The notes beneath the pieces were generated by a model. That model ran no database searches. It saw only the letters and a program-made list of their open reading frames with translations, and was not told where the DNA came from. From Rhynchopus euleeides (lineage: Eukaryota > Euglenozoa > Diplonemea > Diplonemida > Diplonemidae), in contig OY723271.1 of assembly GCA_963210315.1 (NCBI GenBank), positions 1,550,001 to 1,614,000 on the forward strand: 64,000 bases of DNA. Reading direction: 5' to 3'. Shown here piece by piece: positions 22,886 to 32,305 of this stretch (positions are counted from its first letter, which is position 1; every line of letters begins with the position of its first letter). The position numbers and the translations under genes are program-made.

Positions 22886-22995
22886 CACGGTAGCCTCGTC
22901 AGGGTTTTGACCAGGCCAAACAAGGGCCTGGTCAGTGACCTGGTGGCCTTTCTGGGGGTCAATTACCTGGTCAAAACTCTGACTAAGCCACCGTG
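22886..22995. mobile_element. 110-bp CACGG-ended inverted-repeat element
   Basis: The ends are inverted: CACGGTAGCCTCGTCAGGG on the left against CACGGTGGCTTAGTCAGAG read from the right, both continuing with TTTTGACCAGG. The interior is itself palindromic around ACCAGGCC/GGCCTGGT. No clear target duplication is seen. It is a miniature element sharing the CACGG end with larger ones here. Confidence 0.75.
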
Positions 22996-24029
22996 AAGCT
23001 TCACACACACCCCCCACCCACCCCAGCCCCCGCCCACCCCGAACATCGCTTGTTTTGTATGTGTACGAACACCACTGCCCCGTGAGGTGTGCTCCCCTGA
23101 ATACCGTATCGGCAAATGATTCCACAGCTCTGCAGGTGGCACTGCAGGATCTCTCCAGAGCTCGCTTCATTTTGTCGTTACAACAAACAAGGCTGCCTTG
23201 CGTGTGATGTGAGGCAGAACCAGCCGATGTGGGTGGCTGCTGAGCTCAGTGGCCTGCAAAAAAAAACATTTGCCCTGATCCGTCGGCTGTTCGTAGCGAT
23301 CGCCCTTTGTAATGTACAGACCGCAAAGAATCAGCCACCGGATCAAGTTAGGTTCAGCACGCCGAGTACCACACGCACACACAGACAAAACTGTGTTGCA
23401 AAAAGAAGAACCTGTGGTGTGGTGCTATTGAATGCCTCCCTTGTTCACTACGCACAAACTCCGCAATTTGGGGGCGTCTGGGGCGCTACAGCATGGCGTG
23501 GTGGCAAGACAAAGCTCCGCCCAGAAGTGGCCTCAAAGGGGTTAGTTCGTTCGTTGGTGGGGAACCCTCTGATCCGACCCTTTCAGAGCCTTTCAAAACA
23601 AAGCAGCTTGTGCACGGGGGGGAGGGCAACGTTTCCCTCGTAATAGCCTCGCCTTCTCTACCCCCTTTCTTCCTTCCCTGGACAGCGCAATGCGCAGCGA
23701 TTTCACTGGGAAGATTTTGGGGTAAAAATCAGGGGATAAGATAGGTCTGGTTTTCCGGTTTTCAAAACCAGGGTTTCCCGGTTCCCGGTTTTCTGGGGAA
23801 AAAAAAAAGGTCGATCTCATTTTTGGCGGTTTTTTTGTGACTTTGGGACAGTAAAACAGTCAGAAAAAACGCCATAAAAAAAATAGAAAGTGACCCCATC
23901 GTGATCCGCACAGAGCTCAAATAGTCCAAAGAAGGCAGAGAAGCGGAGAAGAAAAAATGGACCTAGCGGGTGGCCCGGTGGGTGGTGATGCCCTCGTCAT
24001 GCAGGTCTCTTCTGTTTTGAAGGTGCACA
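22996..24029. other. Spacer, no gene seen
   Basis: No supported gene. A TTCACTACGCACAAACTCCGCAA motif at about 23447 recurs at 27070 and 27989. The stretch 23720-23880 is T/A-rich with several TTTTC runs. Confidence 0.45.
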
Positions 24030-24210
24030 CATGGTGGACTCCAGCCACCCTAGCGAGTGTCTAAGAGGGAGTCTAAGACTGCAGTCTGTACTGGAGACGG
24101 GAGTCTATTTTCCAGCTAATTTACGCTAAGACTCCCGCTAGTTGAGACTCATGGGAGACACACGGTGTACTCCAGCGGAGGTAGGGTAACCTCCGCTGGA
24201 GTTCACCGTG
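24030..24210. mobile_element. Degenerate short relative of the 3.5-kb two-gene transposon
   Basis: The left end CATGGTGGACTCCAGC and right end GGAGTTCACCGTG resemble the CACGGTGGACTCCAGC end of the element at 28166-31655. Subterminal GACTCCCGCTAG and GGGAGTCTA motifs are also shared. The last 50 bp (about 24159-24210) form their own palindrome of two TIR-like arms. No target duplication is visible. It is probably a decayed non-autonomous copy. Confidence 0.7.
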
Positions 24211-24622
24211 TCGTCTGCCTCTGTGCAGCGTCACTCGGTGCCATCGAATACATGGCGACAGCCCACCAACTCGAGACAGATCTGCTTGTCTGGAGGGCTG
24301 AGACGAGAACACGAACGACTTTCAAGCAGTCTTGAAGGTCGCCAAGCCTATTGGGGGCAACTAACAGATGAGATTTGTTTGTTGCCTGTCGTCACAGCTA
24401 GGTGCCCATCTCCTCGATAACGGAATGTGTGCAGAGATCTCGTGGACCCTTTGGCCATTCTGTCGTGCACCCACTCCACCCACAACGCACACCTGTCACG
24501 AGTGGTCGCTCCCCCGCCCTCCTCCACCCTGAAGGTTGAACCCTCAAGGACCAGTGATCTCCTGCTGGCCGGGCTGCGATACAGCGAAGCCTTCCTACTT
24601 ACAAGCGAATCCAGACTGTAGG
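24211..24622. other. Spacer, no gene seen
   Basis: About 410 bp without a convincing frame or repeat, between two inverted-repeat elements. Confidence 0.4.
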
Positions 24623-24754
24623 GAACATACCGTCACTCAAGTAATGTTGGTGGGGTAATAACCCACCAACTTCTTCCAGAACCCCCAAATCCACCAAATT
24701 AGTACCCCACCAACATATTTACCCCACCAACAAAACTTGAGTGACGGTATGTTC
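24623..24754. mobile_element. 132-bp inverted-repeat miniature element
   Basis: The arms GAACATACCGTCACTCAAG are perfectly inverted at the ends, with inner GTTGGTGGGGTAA motifs repeated in both orientations. Its right end runs straight into a GC-hairpin repeat, sharing TATGTTC, so any target duplication on that side cannot be judged. Confidence 0.8.
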
Positions 24755-24805
24755 ACTACCGTGGCCTCCGGCGGCTGGGGGGCTCCGCCCCCCAGACCCC
24801 CCTGC
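24749..24805 (+). repeat. GC-hairpin repeat, copy 3
   Basis: The same conserved unit, starting TATGTTCACTACCGTGG, abutting the 132-bp inverted-repeat element. Confidence 0.9.
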
Positions 24806-25302
24806 GTAAAAAAATTGTACCAGACCGGTTTTTTGGCCGAGAGTCCAAACTTTCAAAGCAGCTGCTGCGCCTGCCCCACCAGGCAGCCTCAGTACGACAG
24901 GACGCGCGCAGGCACCGGGCCCTCTCAGATTCTGGGAGGGTTTGCGCGAAAAATTTTCAAAACCAGAAAAACCGGAAAACGGCGCCAGAAAAAAAGTCTA
25001 TCTTATACCCTGGTAAAAATCATCAAAAAAAACAAAAAAGCCCGGCCACCCAGGAAGATTTTCTTCCTGCACTATTTGTGGTGCGGGGGAGGCGGGATGG
25101 GGCAGGGATAAGGTGGGTAGGTGCGCAGCGACCCACACTCCACACACCCACACCTCGCCTCGGCAGGAAGATGCCAATGCAGACCCGCATGACGTATGCC
25201 TGTCGACCAAGCCCTTTCGGATCACATCAGGTCATGGAATCCAGAGACCGCCCTCAGGAGGACGCACCCTACTCACCACAGAATCTGTACCCCACAAGGA
25301 AC

Positions 25303-25364
25303 AGGTGTTCGCTACCGTGGCCTCCGGCGGCTGGGGGGCTCCGCCCCCCAGACCCCCCCTGTGG
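25303..25364 (+). repeat. GC-hairpin repeat, copy 4
   Basis: This copy begins GGTGTTCGCTACCGTGG. The about 100 bp before it, with CTCAGGAGGACGCA and CACAGAATCTGTAC, are also found before copy 6, so the true repeat unit there is at least 150 bp. Confidence 0.9.
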
Positions 25365-26049
25365 ACCTCTTTGCATTCTCTGGACCACCTCTAAGGGTGC
25401 ACCACACTCTTCTCCGGGGTCAAACTGCATATTCCCACCAACCGTTCCAATGTTCCGGAACATGCCGTTTTCGGGGTTTTTCGGGTCACCTGCGGTGCGC
25501 ACGGCCCAAAAAATGGGGTGAAACAGGTCACGACAACCAAGAAAAAACTGAGTACAAATACCGGGTTTTTGGCCGCTTTTTGTCAGAATAAGCTTCAGGT
25601 ATGACTGTAGGGGTGCGGGTTTGTGATTTGTGGTATGTACGTGCCCTCCGGGCGCGCGAAGCGCGCCCGGAGGGCGCGCCTCGCCTGCGCGAAAAAAAAA
25701 TCCTGGCAGTTTAAAAAAATCTTCCTGGCTGTGGACCCCCCTGGAAGACCAGTGAAATCCCTGGCAATGCGTGTGAAAAAGAAAAAAATATATGGGGGCC
25801 CTGGCAGGGCTGTTCCTAACTGGGGGGCTTGTTCCCCACTTTCAGGATTCTGAACTTTTTTTCTAAGAATTTTTGTAAGGGACCAAAAACTTTTTTTCTA
25901 AGAATTTTGTTAGGGGAATTTTTTTTCTAAGGTTGTTTCGCAGAGGAAAAAACCTTTTCTCATTTTTTCCCAGTCGACACGGCGCGCACAGGGATGGAAG
26001 GGAAGTCTGTCCCCCGTGCAGTTCGCCTTGCTGGCCAACTGGAGAGACA

Positions 26050-26109
26050 GACGTTCACTACCGTGGCCTCCGGCGGCTGGGGGGCTCCGCCCCCCAGACC
26101 CCCCTGTGG
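26050..26109 (+). repeat. GC-hairpin repeat, copy 5
   Basis: The unit starts GACGTTCACTACCGTGG and ends CCCCCCTGTGG. It lies 154 bp upstream of copy 6, separated by the extended left part of that copy. Confidence 0.9.
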
Positions 26110-26262
26110 CGTCTGTCTCGTACTCGAGTCCTTCGAATCCTATCAGGTCGGGGTCCAACCATTCCAGTCGCCTCAGGAGGACGCAGCCAACTCGCACAGA
26201 ATCTGTACACCCACACGGACAGATGTTCGCTACCAGAATCAATCTGTACGCCCACACGAACA

Positions 26263-26319
26263 GATGTTCGCGACCGTGGCCTCCGGCGGCTGGGGGGCTC
26301 CGCCCCCCAGACCCCCCAT
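26263..26319 (+). repeat. GC-hairpin repeat, copy 6
   Basis: The unit starts GATGTTCGCGACCGTGG. Just upstream, AATCTGTACRCCCACACG followed by GATGTTCGC is duplicated in tandem (about 26191-26230 and 26239-26270). The extended left part matches the sequence before copy 4. Confidence 0.9.
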
Positions 26320-26339
26320 GTAGCGTTTGCCCGCCCATC

Positions 26340-26482
26340 TCACTTCCCCGGGTACAGTGCAGCGTAGGAGGTCAGCGCCGCATCCATGAAGCGCTTCTTC
26401 GAAGCCTGGTTGACATCGGACAGGACGTCGGACTTCCCCACCTGGGAGATGCACTCGACATGCGTGACACGCGGCACACTAC
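26340..26482 (-). CDS. Possible terminal exon, unrecognised
   Basis: On the - strand, after an acceptor CACGTTTCAG, a frame of about 46 codons with the look of real protein (VECISQVGKSDVLSDVNQAS) runs to TGA at 26340-26342. No upstream exon was identified, and the region is repeat-rich. It may be the relic of a gene. Confidence 0.22.
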
Positions 26483-27331
26483 CTGAAACGTGAGTGTGCC
26501 TTGCTAACACGGGCATTTCAACGGTCTGCCGGCGACCGTTCCCCAAACCAGTAAACCAGCAGTTTTGGAAAATCGGAGAGGTCACCCTACTGCGCTGAAT
26601 ATGGTCCGCACCACAGCAAAAATCCCCGGGAGCTTTTGGGCTTTCAGACCTGAAGGACCAGCAGTTGGGTGGTGAGTGGCAGCTTTGTAACTGTCCTTCA
26701 GCTGCTGGCATGTCCAGTCCTGCGAGAGTGCCAAGGTGTATTGAGTACCTGCGGAGCACAACCCCCGATGAGAACGAGCGCCAGGTGATCCTCATTCATT
26801 TTCAGCTGTAACGCGCATGAGGGGCAGTCTCTGCCGCATGCATCTCTCAAGAACTGGGCACACTCTAGAGCTGTCACATGATGACGCGGAGAGAAACCAT
26901 AGAAAAAGTCCCGCCTGACGGGCACGCGCCTGGAAACTGTGGGGGGGCGAGCAAAAAATCCCTTGTAAAAATTCTTAGAAAAAACCTGGTTCCCCGACCC
27001 AAAAAACCTGGAAAAAGGGCTCGTTCCCCGCCCAGGCCTGGGCCCTGGTGCCCTTGATTTACCCCTTTTTCACTACGCACAAACTACGCAATCTGGGGGG
27101 GGGGTCTCGCTTTTTGGTCCCCCCCCAGTTTTTTTGGTCCCCCTTTCTGTGTGGCTACTGAGACAGGACTGGAGGCACTGCGCTGACCGAGCAAAAAATT
27201 ATTGCCAGAACTCACTATACACCGTACGAAAGAACGCACGACATGTGGGGCGGGGCTCCAGAAACACCTGGGCAAGGTTGCCCCATGCCCAGAAACACCT
27301 GAGAAGGAAGTGAGTTCCAGGAGCCGCGTAG

Positions 27332-27664
27332 AACACCCTCGAGATTGTGAATGATGATACGATCACAGCCTTCAGGGCGATGAGAGGTGCCACCCTGAAG
27401 GTGGCCCTTGACATCAAGGAGAGCGTCGGCCGAGGGGTCGACGAAAAGCTGAAGAAGGCGCTACTGGCACTGGATCCCGCGGGGTATACGGAGGTCACCG
27501 CCACACAGGCAACCTCCGCTGACAACGTCCAGGAGACGTTATCCGAGGGGATCACAACGGCACTAGAGATCTGTGTCACGGGATCCAGGCGCCCACTCTC
27601 CCTCGACGGTCTGGGGATTGTTGTTGGGTATGGTGTCGTTTCCTGCAGCTGCAAAAAAGCGTAG
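27332..27664 (+). pseudogene. Coding-like fragment, unrecognised
   Basis: The frame is open from 27332 to a stop at 27662-27664, with no good ATG near its start. Residues such as TLKVALDIKESVGRGVDEKLKKALLAL suggest an amphipathic helix. The last 25 codons look non-coding, so a splice site or breakage is likely near 27590. Followed by another fragment at 27685-27942. Confidence 0.25.
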
Positions 27665-27684
27665 CAACTGTGCTTCCTTCTTCC

Positions 27685-27942
27685 TTAATGATGCGTTGAC
27701 GCTTCCACCCGGAGGAGCTGAAGCAGGCACCGCTTAATGATGCGTTGATGCTTCCACCCGACGAGCTGAAGCAGGCACCGCGCCAAAGGGCACCCCCAAA
27801 GAGACCTGCAAAGACTGCGTCGAAACCCGCACCGAAGGCTGCCAGCGCTGCAGCACCTGAAGAACCTGCAGCACCTGAAGCGCCTGCACCCTCACTGACC
27901 CCGGAACAGCAAGAACTCCTTGAGTTTGGGGTCCCGGCATAG
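27685..27942 (+). pseudogene. Lys/Ala/Pro-rich coding-like fragment with 49-bp tandem duplication
   Basis: A segment of about 49 bp ending GAGCTGAAGCAGGCACCGC is repeated twice in tandem (27685-27733 and 27734-27781) and encodes a repeated PxELKQAP motif. Downstream the frame is histone-H1-like in composition (Lys, Ala, Pro) and ends ELLEFGVPA then TAG at 27940-27942. It could be the 3' end of a gene begun by the fragment at 27332, or a decayed copy. Confidence 0.25.
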
Positions 27943-28431
27943 AGACAGAGAATGGCTGAGTAAATCAAAAAATGAGACCCCCCCCCCTTTTCACTACGCA
28001 CAAACTACGCAATATGGGGTCGTCAGGGGCACCAGGCCCTCGTCCTGCAGCTGCTGTCGAGGCGGCCAACAGAACACTTTTTGTTAAAACCCCCCAAAAA
28101 GTAAACACCATACCTGGGGGGGCGGGGGGGAGGTGGCTGAGAGAAAGACTGAATTATACAATCTACACGGTGGACTCCAGCGGCCCTAGCGGGAGTCTGG
28201 GAGCGGGAGTCTGAGAGGGTGTCAAAGACTCCCGCTAGCGGGAGTCTATACTCCCGCTAGGGGGAGTCTGACTCCCCCTAGCGGGAGTCTTTTCACCTAT
28301 TTTCATCCATTTTTCCCATGATATAGTTACAGTCTACTGGCGTGGGGGGTAAAATCATGCGGGGGGAAGGTGGAAGAGGGATGGGGAGGGGCTTGTTTTG
28401 CTTCTGTCAGTTTCCCCGGACTCTGGACTAC

Positions 28432-30192
28432 CTACCTATCCTCCTGGTAGCGGCTGCACCTGCGGAGGTGAGCGGTTAGAATTTGAGGTGTCAAAGTGCG
28501 GCCGTCGCCTGTCGTAGTTGTGTTACACCTTGGGCAAGACAAACCATCCTGCAGGCTTTCCTCATCTTCTTCGTCAGAACTGTCATCCCCCTCCTGCTGT
28601 GCGCGTTGGTCAAGCGTGCTCAAAGTCGCCTCGGATGACACGAATGGTGTGAAAGTCGCCCCCAGCGGGATTGGCATTTTGCACAAGCAGAGCGATAATT
28701 TGCGGTGTCCTTCGGGGAACCGGAACAGGAAGTAGGGCGCGCTGCTGGGTTCAACGAAGTCCTGTGTGTTGCAGTGCACAAACCCCTTCTGCAGCTGTGT
28801 CAACTGTGTGCAAAGAACATACACAGCCAATCTATGAGCGTGTCGGGTGTGCAGACACGGACACAGAATGACTTCTCTATACCCGAGGATCCCGTCCTGC
28901 GACAGGTGCGCAACCTTCCAAGGCATGCCCGATTCGCGCCGCTTCTCTTCTGCCATTGCAAGATCTCTCTCGTAAGTTGCGGAGCTGGCGATTGTAACGG
29001 CATCTTTCTTGCGATGTCCGTTCTCTGCTTCTTCAAATTCGTCGTTGTTCTGCAGAGGCACTGCATCTTCTGGAGCCCACCAATGATGGAGACTGTGTAC
29101 GTAGGCATTGCGCGTTGATCCCTTTTCGGCATGCTCCATCAACCAGTGAAATATATGCCCTGAGATCCGAGCACGCAAGAAGGGAATCCGGGCTGACTCA
29201 TCCTTGCATCCCCAGAAGCGCCAGGGGATGTCTGCATACCGGAAATGCATGAGGTCTGCAAGGGAGACAAAGAGGTAGCGGAACAAGCCCTTGTAGGTGG
29301 TGTCCTGTGACATGGCAAGCACGACCTTCCGGAACTGAGCACCTGTCCCATTCTGCGACACATTCAGTGCAAGGTTTGTACAGGTCTTGTCGAATATTTT
29401 TTTTGTTGTCTCATCCAGTACCCTGATCAGCCGCATGGCGAGCCCCTTGCAGTCATGGAGTGCTGGGGTGACGTAGCGGGCATTGGGAAGCACACCTGCC
29501 AAGAGGGAGGGGTAGCCAGCCTCTTTCATCTCAGAGAGAGTCAGGTGCGGGTATCGATGCACCTGTTGATACCAGCGTTCTTCTGGGATGTCGCACAGTG
29601 AGCATCGGTGCCCTCGCCCCCCGCATCGCCTCATTGTTGCCCACTGCTCAGCATGGTCGGCGGTTATTCTTGCTATGGACACACTCGCGACATGCACCCC
29701 TCGGAAGATTTTCGCTTTGTGCAGCCTCATGATCTGTTGCAGCAACGCGTGATTTTGGAACAGCTTGTGATCACCTTTCGGAAGGTCTGAGAAAGTAATA
29801 CCCGGCGCAGTCATCGTGTTTTCGGGATTGATGACCCCGAGAGACAGACGGACACGTGCGTTATCGGAACGTAATGAATTACGTGGCGTGTATCCGTCCG
29901 TGTACATGACGCCGAGAAGTGGCACGCTACACTGCATTGTCGATGATTCTCCCGCCTCTTCTTCGAGGAACTCAAATGCCCCGAGCAAACCACGGGAAAG
30001 GCGCCATTCAACACGTTCGCAGGCAGGCTTCTCCATTTCGCGGAGTCGCTTTCGTGACACACCCAGGTTCTCACCAACACGCTCCTTATGAAGCTGGTTG
30101 ACCTTGGCGAGTGTCCGTTGAGACATCCGAAGGGCATGCCGGTTGGCAGCAAGAGTCTCCCCGACACTCTTCGCTTCATTTGCATTCGACAT
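28432..30192 (-). CDS. Putative transposase of the two-gene transposon
   Basis: The frame gives 586 residues from the ATG at 30192; the open frame extends 29 codons further upstream, and a CACAG acceptor lies between. I recognise no named family outright. Features seen: a basic helical N-terminus; YTDGYTP near residue 97-103, where an acidic catalytic residue could lie; a Cys/His cluster CGGRGHRCSLCD at about 190-201; PALHDCKGL at about 243-251; an HSLHH pair further on; an acidic linker (DDSSDEEDEES); and a C-terminal CPRC...HLRRC zinc finger. A C-x2-C followed much later by H-x3-H is the zinc insertion reported for CACTA/Mirage/Chapaev and Transib/RAG1-type RNase H transposases, which is why I suggest that group. 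Catalytic residues are not assigned with confidence. Confidence 0.6.
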   Translation of the reverse strand: MSNANEAKSVGETLAANRHALRMSQRTLAKVNQLHKERVGENLGVSRKRLREMEKPACERVEWRLSRGLLGAFEFLEEEAGESSTMQCSVPLLGVMYTDGYTPRNSLRSDNARVRLSLGVINPENTMTAPGITFSDLPKGDHKLFQNHALLQQIMRLHKAKIFRGVHVASVSIARITADHAEQWATMRRCGGRGHRCSLCDIPEERWYQQVHRYPHLTLSEMKEAGYPSLLAGVLPNARYVTPALHDCKGLAMRLIRVLDETTKKIFDKTCTNLALNVSQNGTGAQFRKVVLAMSQDTTYKGLFRYLFVSLADLMHFRYADIPWRFWGCKDESARIPFLRARISGHIFHWLMEHAEKGSTRNAYVHSLHHWWAPEDAVPLQNNDEFEEAENGHRKKDAVTIASSATYERDLAMAEEKRRESGMPWKVAHLSQDGILGYREVILCPCLHTRHAHRLAVYVLCTQLTQLQKGFVHCNTQDFVEPSSAPYFLFRFPEGHRKLSLCLCKMPIPLGATFTPFVSSEATLSTLDQRAQQEGDDSSDEEDEESLQDGLSCPRCNTTTTGDGRTLTPQILTAHLRRCSRYQEDR

Positions 30193-30395
30193 GGTTCGAT
30201 GGCATGGGTCTTGAAAATACCCCCTGTGACACCTGTGAGAGCGAGTGTGAGTGGAGCCGAATAAGGTTGCAACACACACACCACGTCAGATGTAGCCAAG
30301 CGAAAAAACTGTCGATGTTTTGGAGTGTGGGGTTTGTGGCTTCCATGACAGTCTGATCATTCAACTTCCGCAGGCTGATGCACAGCCAGCTTCCC

Positions 30396-31397
30396 TCAGA
30401 GGGTGTCCATGTCGTCCTCCTCCACTGTGATGGCCTGCGGGATGCTCGGAGGGGCTTCTTCCTCTGTGTCGGGGACCTCAGGCTGTGCGAGGTCGATCCC
30501 CAGCAGGTCCTTGTACCTCCCCACGGTGGAGGTGTTGGCCTGGCCTGAGCCGGTCACCGTGGCGCGGGGCTGTTCCAAAGGAACGGTGACCTTCCACAGG
30601 GCCAACTGCCCCTCCACCTGCTCGCAGGTGATGGGCTCGCCATCGGCAGGGCTCCTGGGGAGGAAATAGGTGGCGGTGTATGTGCCGCTGGGGATTGTCG
30701 AACCCTCGTGGACCACGCGAAGACACGTCAGCGACACCTGCAGGCCTGTCACTGAAAACTCAACCCGGGTCAACAGCCCCTCGAGCATCACCACATGCAC
30801 GTTGGCTGCCCCAGGCAACGGGGTGACCACCGGGAAGTGCTGCATCACATTCTTCGTCGTAGTATCCTCCTCCTGCTGCACGGCAGTGTACACGTTGTTC
30901 ATCTCGACCTCCTTGTAGGCCGGGGCAAGCGCAGCAAGGACCCGCTGGTACAGCGGATTCTTCTTGTGGCCCTCCTCCGCCCAAGCCAAGGGCATCTTTG
31001 GCTTGAGGGTGACACCCACCAACTTGGTGTCTTGCACCTTCCCGCGCTTCACCTCAACCCTGTAGGTGGCGGGGAGGGTGCCGTCCTTCTGCATCATCTC
31101 GACCTCCCTCACAGCGAGCTTGTCCATGTCAGGGAATACGGCGGTGATGGCGTTGGCCACCTGGGGGCTGTGCTTGTTGATCTCCTTGCCGGTCAACACC
31201 GTTGCTAGGAGCCTTCTAATGGATCCCAGTGTCAGCACACTTCCCCCTTTTTTAACGAGGAAGGCCGTGCAAAAATCAGCCACAATGTTCGTCGCCTCCG
31301 CAGCCTCGGGACTCTCTGCGCTCTTCTTCTTCTTACTCGACTTCGCCGCCGGCTTCGCTGCCACCTTCACTGCCGGCTTCGTTGTCGTCTTCCCCAT
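30396..31397 (-). CDS. Accessory protein of the two-gene transposon
   Basis: It encodes 333 residues, transcribed in the same direction as and upstream of the putative transposase, with 203 bp between them. The N-terminus is Lys/Ala-rich (KVAAKPAAKSSKKKKS), like a histone tail or nuclear signal. The middle is a folded-looking region (about 40-300) with no domain I recognise, and the C-terminus is acidic (VEEDDMDTL). By position and charge it may be a DNA-binding partner comparable to the second protein of En/Spm elements. That role is inference. There are no internal stops. Confidence 0.6.
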   Translation of the reverse strand: MGKTTTKPAVKVAAKPAAKSSKKKKSAESPEAAEATNIVADFCTAFLVKKGGSVLTLGSIRRLLATVLTGKEINKHSPQVANAITAVFPDMDKLAVREVEMMQKDGTLPATYRVEVKRGKVQDTKLVGVTLKPKMPLAWAEEGHKKNPLYQRVLAALAPAYKEVEMNNVYTAVQQEEDTTTKNVMQHFPVVTPLPGAANVHVVMLEGLLTRVEFSVTGLQVSLTCLRVVHEGSTIPSGTYTATYFLPRSPADGEPITCEQVEGQLALWKVTVPLEQPRATVTGSGQANTSTVGRYKDLLGIDLAQPEVPDTEEEAPPSIPQAITVEEDDMDTL

Positions 31398-31657
31398 TTT
31401 TGTGAATCAGGTCTGCGAGCTGGGATGGGTGGAAACGTCCGTTTGGTGTGTGTGTGTGTGTGGCTGTACTTCAGTGACGAGTGCCACATTGCATAGGTAT
31501 CATGGGAAAAATGAGTGAAAATAGGTGAAAAGACTCCCGCTAGGGGGAGTCAGACTCCCGCTAGCGGGAGTATAGACTCCCGCTAGCGGGAGTTGGACTC
31601 CCCCTAGTTGAGACTCCCGAAAAGGGTTACCCTACCCCCGCTGGAGTCCACCGTGTA

Positions 31658-32305
31658 GGATATGTGCTATGTGTGTGTCATGTGTGGCTTCTGCAGCCGC
31701 TGTGCTTTGCTTGCCGCAAAAAAAAATGGGGGGAGTGAGGGGGGGGCGTTGAAAAGATGAAGCCAAATCTGATCAACACCCCCTTCTGTGGGGCGCCGAA
31801 AGCCAACCGGAAGCAGCAGCAGAGTTTGGAAAAGCGCAACACCACAACCCCCCCCACCCCCGCTTAAAACCGCCACTGTCCCCATCATGCATGCACATCA
31901 TGAGTCCTTGTTTTGATCAGTGTGATAACCATCACCGCTATCTACTTTGCTCACCATCCCCATCGCATCAGCGGCGTTGGGTTCCGGGAGTGTTCAACCT
32001 TCACGCAGGGGGGCTGCCATAGCTCCCACCCTACCACCACCTCCCCACCAACCCAGGCCATCTCCCCCCCCGCCCCAGCAGCCCACGCTACACAACCCAC
32101 GGGATTTCGTGCCCCACCACCCCACCCCCTCCCCTTCCCCCCCCACCGAATACGGGCCCGCCAAACCACCCCACCGGGGTGGGCCACGCACACACACACT
32201 CCGCCCCACCACACCCTCCCACCCCCACGCTGCCGGGGGTGGCGGGAGCAGCCTCTGCAGCTAGCCGACTAACCCCCTCTTTCTCTCTCTTGGAGTGTGC
32301 GCACG
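31658..32305. other. 5' flank of the polycystin-like gene
   Basis: No gene is seen. The last 300 bp are extremely rich in CACC and CCCC words, typical of the sequence before acceptors in this window. Candidate trans-splice acceptors (GGAGCAG, CTCTGCAG) lie about 45-60 nt before the start codon. Confidence 0.4.

Larger units (their letters stand above)
28166..31655. mobile_element. 3.5-kb two-gene DNA transposon, EnSpm/CACTA-group-like
   Basis: The inverted ends CACGGTGGACTCCAGCGG are flanked by TA on each side (28164-28165 and 31656-31657). Inside each end is a cluster of the palindrome ACTCCCGCTAGCGGGAGT and its halves (about 28186-28290 and 31531-31620), followed by an inverted pair of ATTTTCAYYCATTTTTCCCATGAT-like sequence. 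Such subterminal arrays bind transposase in CACTA elements. Two - strand genes fill the interior: 30396-31397 first, then 28432-30192. Two intact genes, matching ends and an intact duplication suggest a recent, possibly active insertion. The superfamily call rests on the CAC-initial ends, subterminal repeats, short duplication and zinc motifs, and is inference. Confidence 0.88.
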
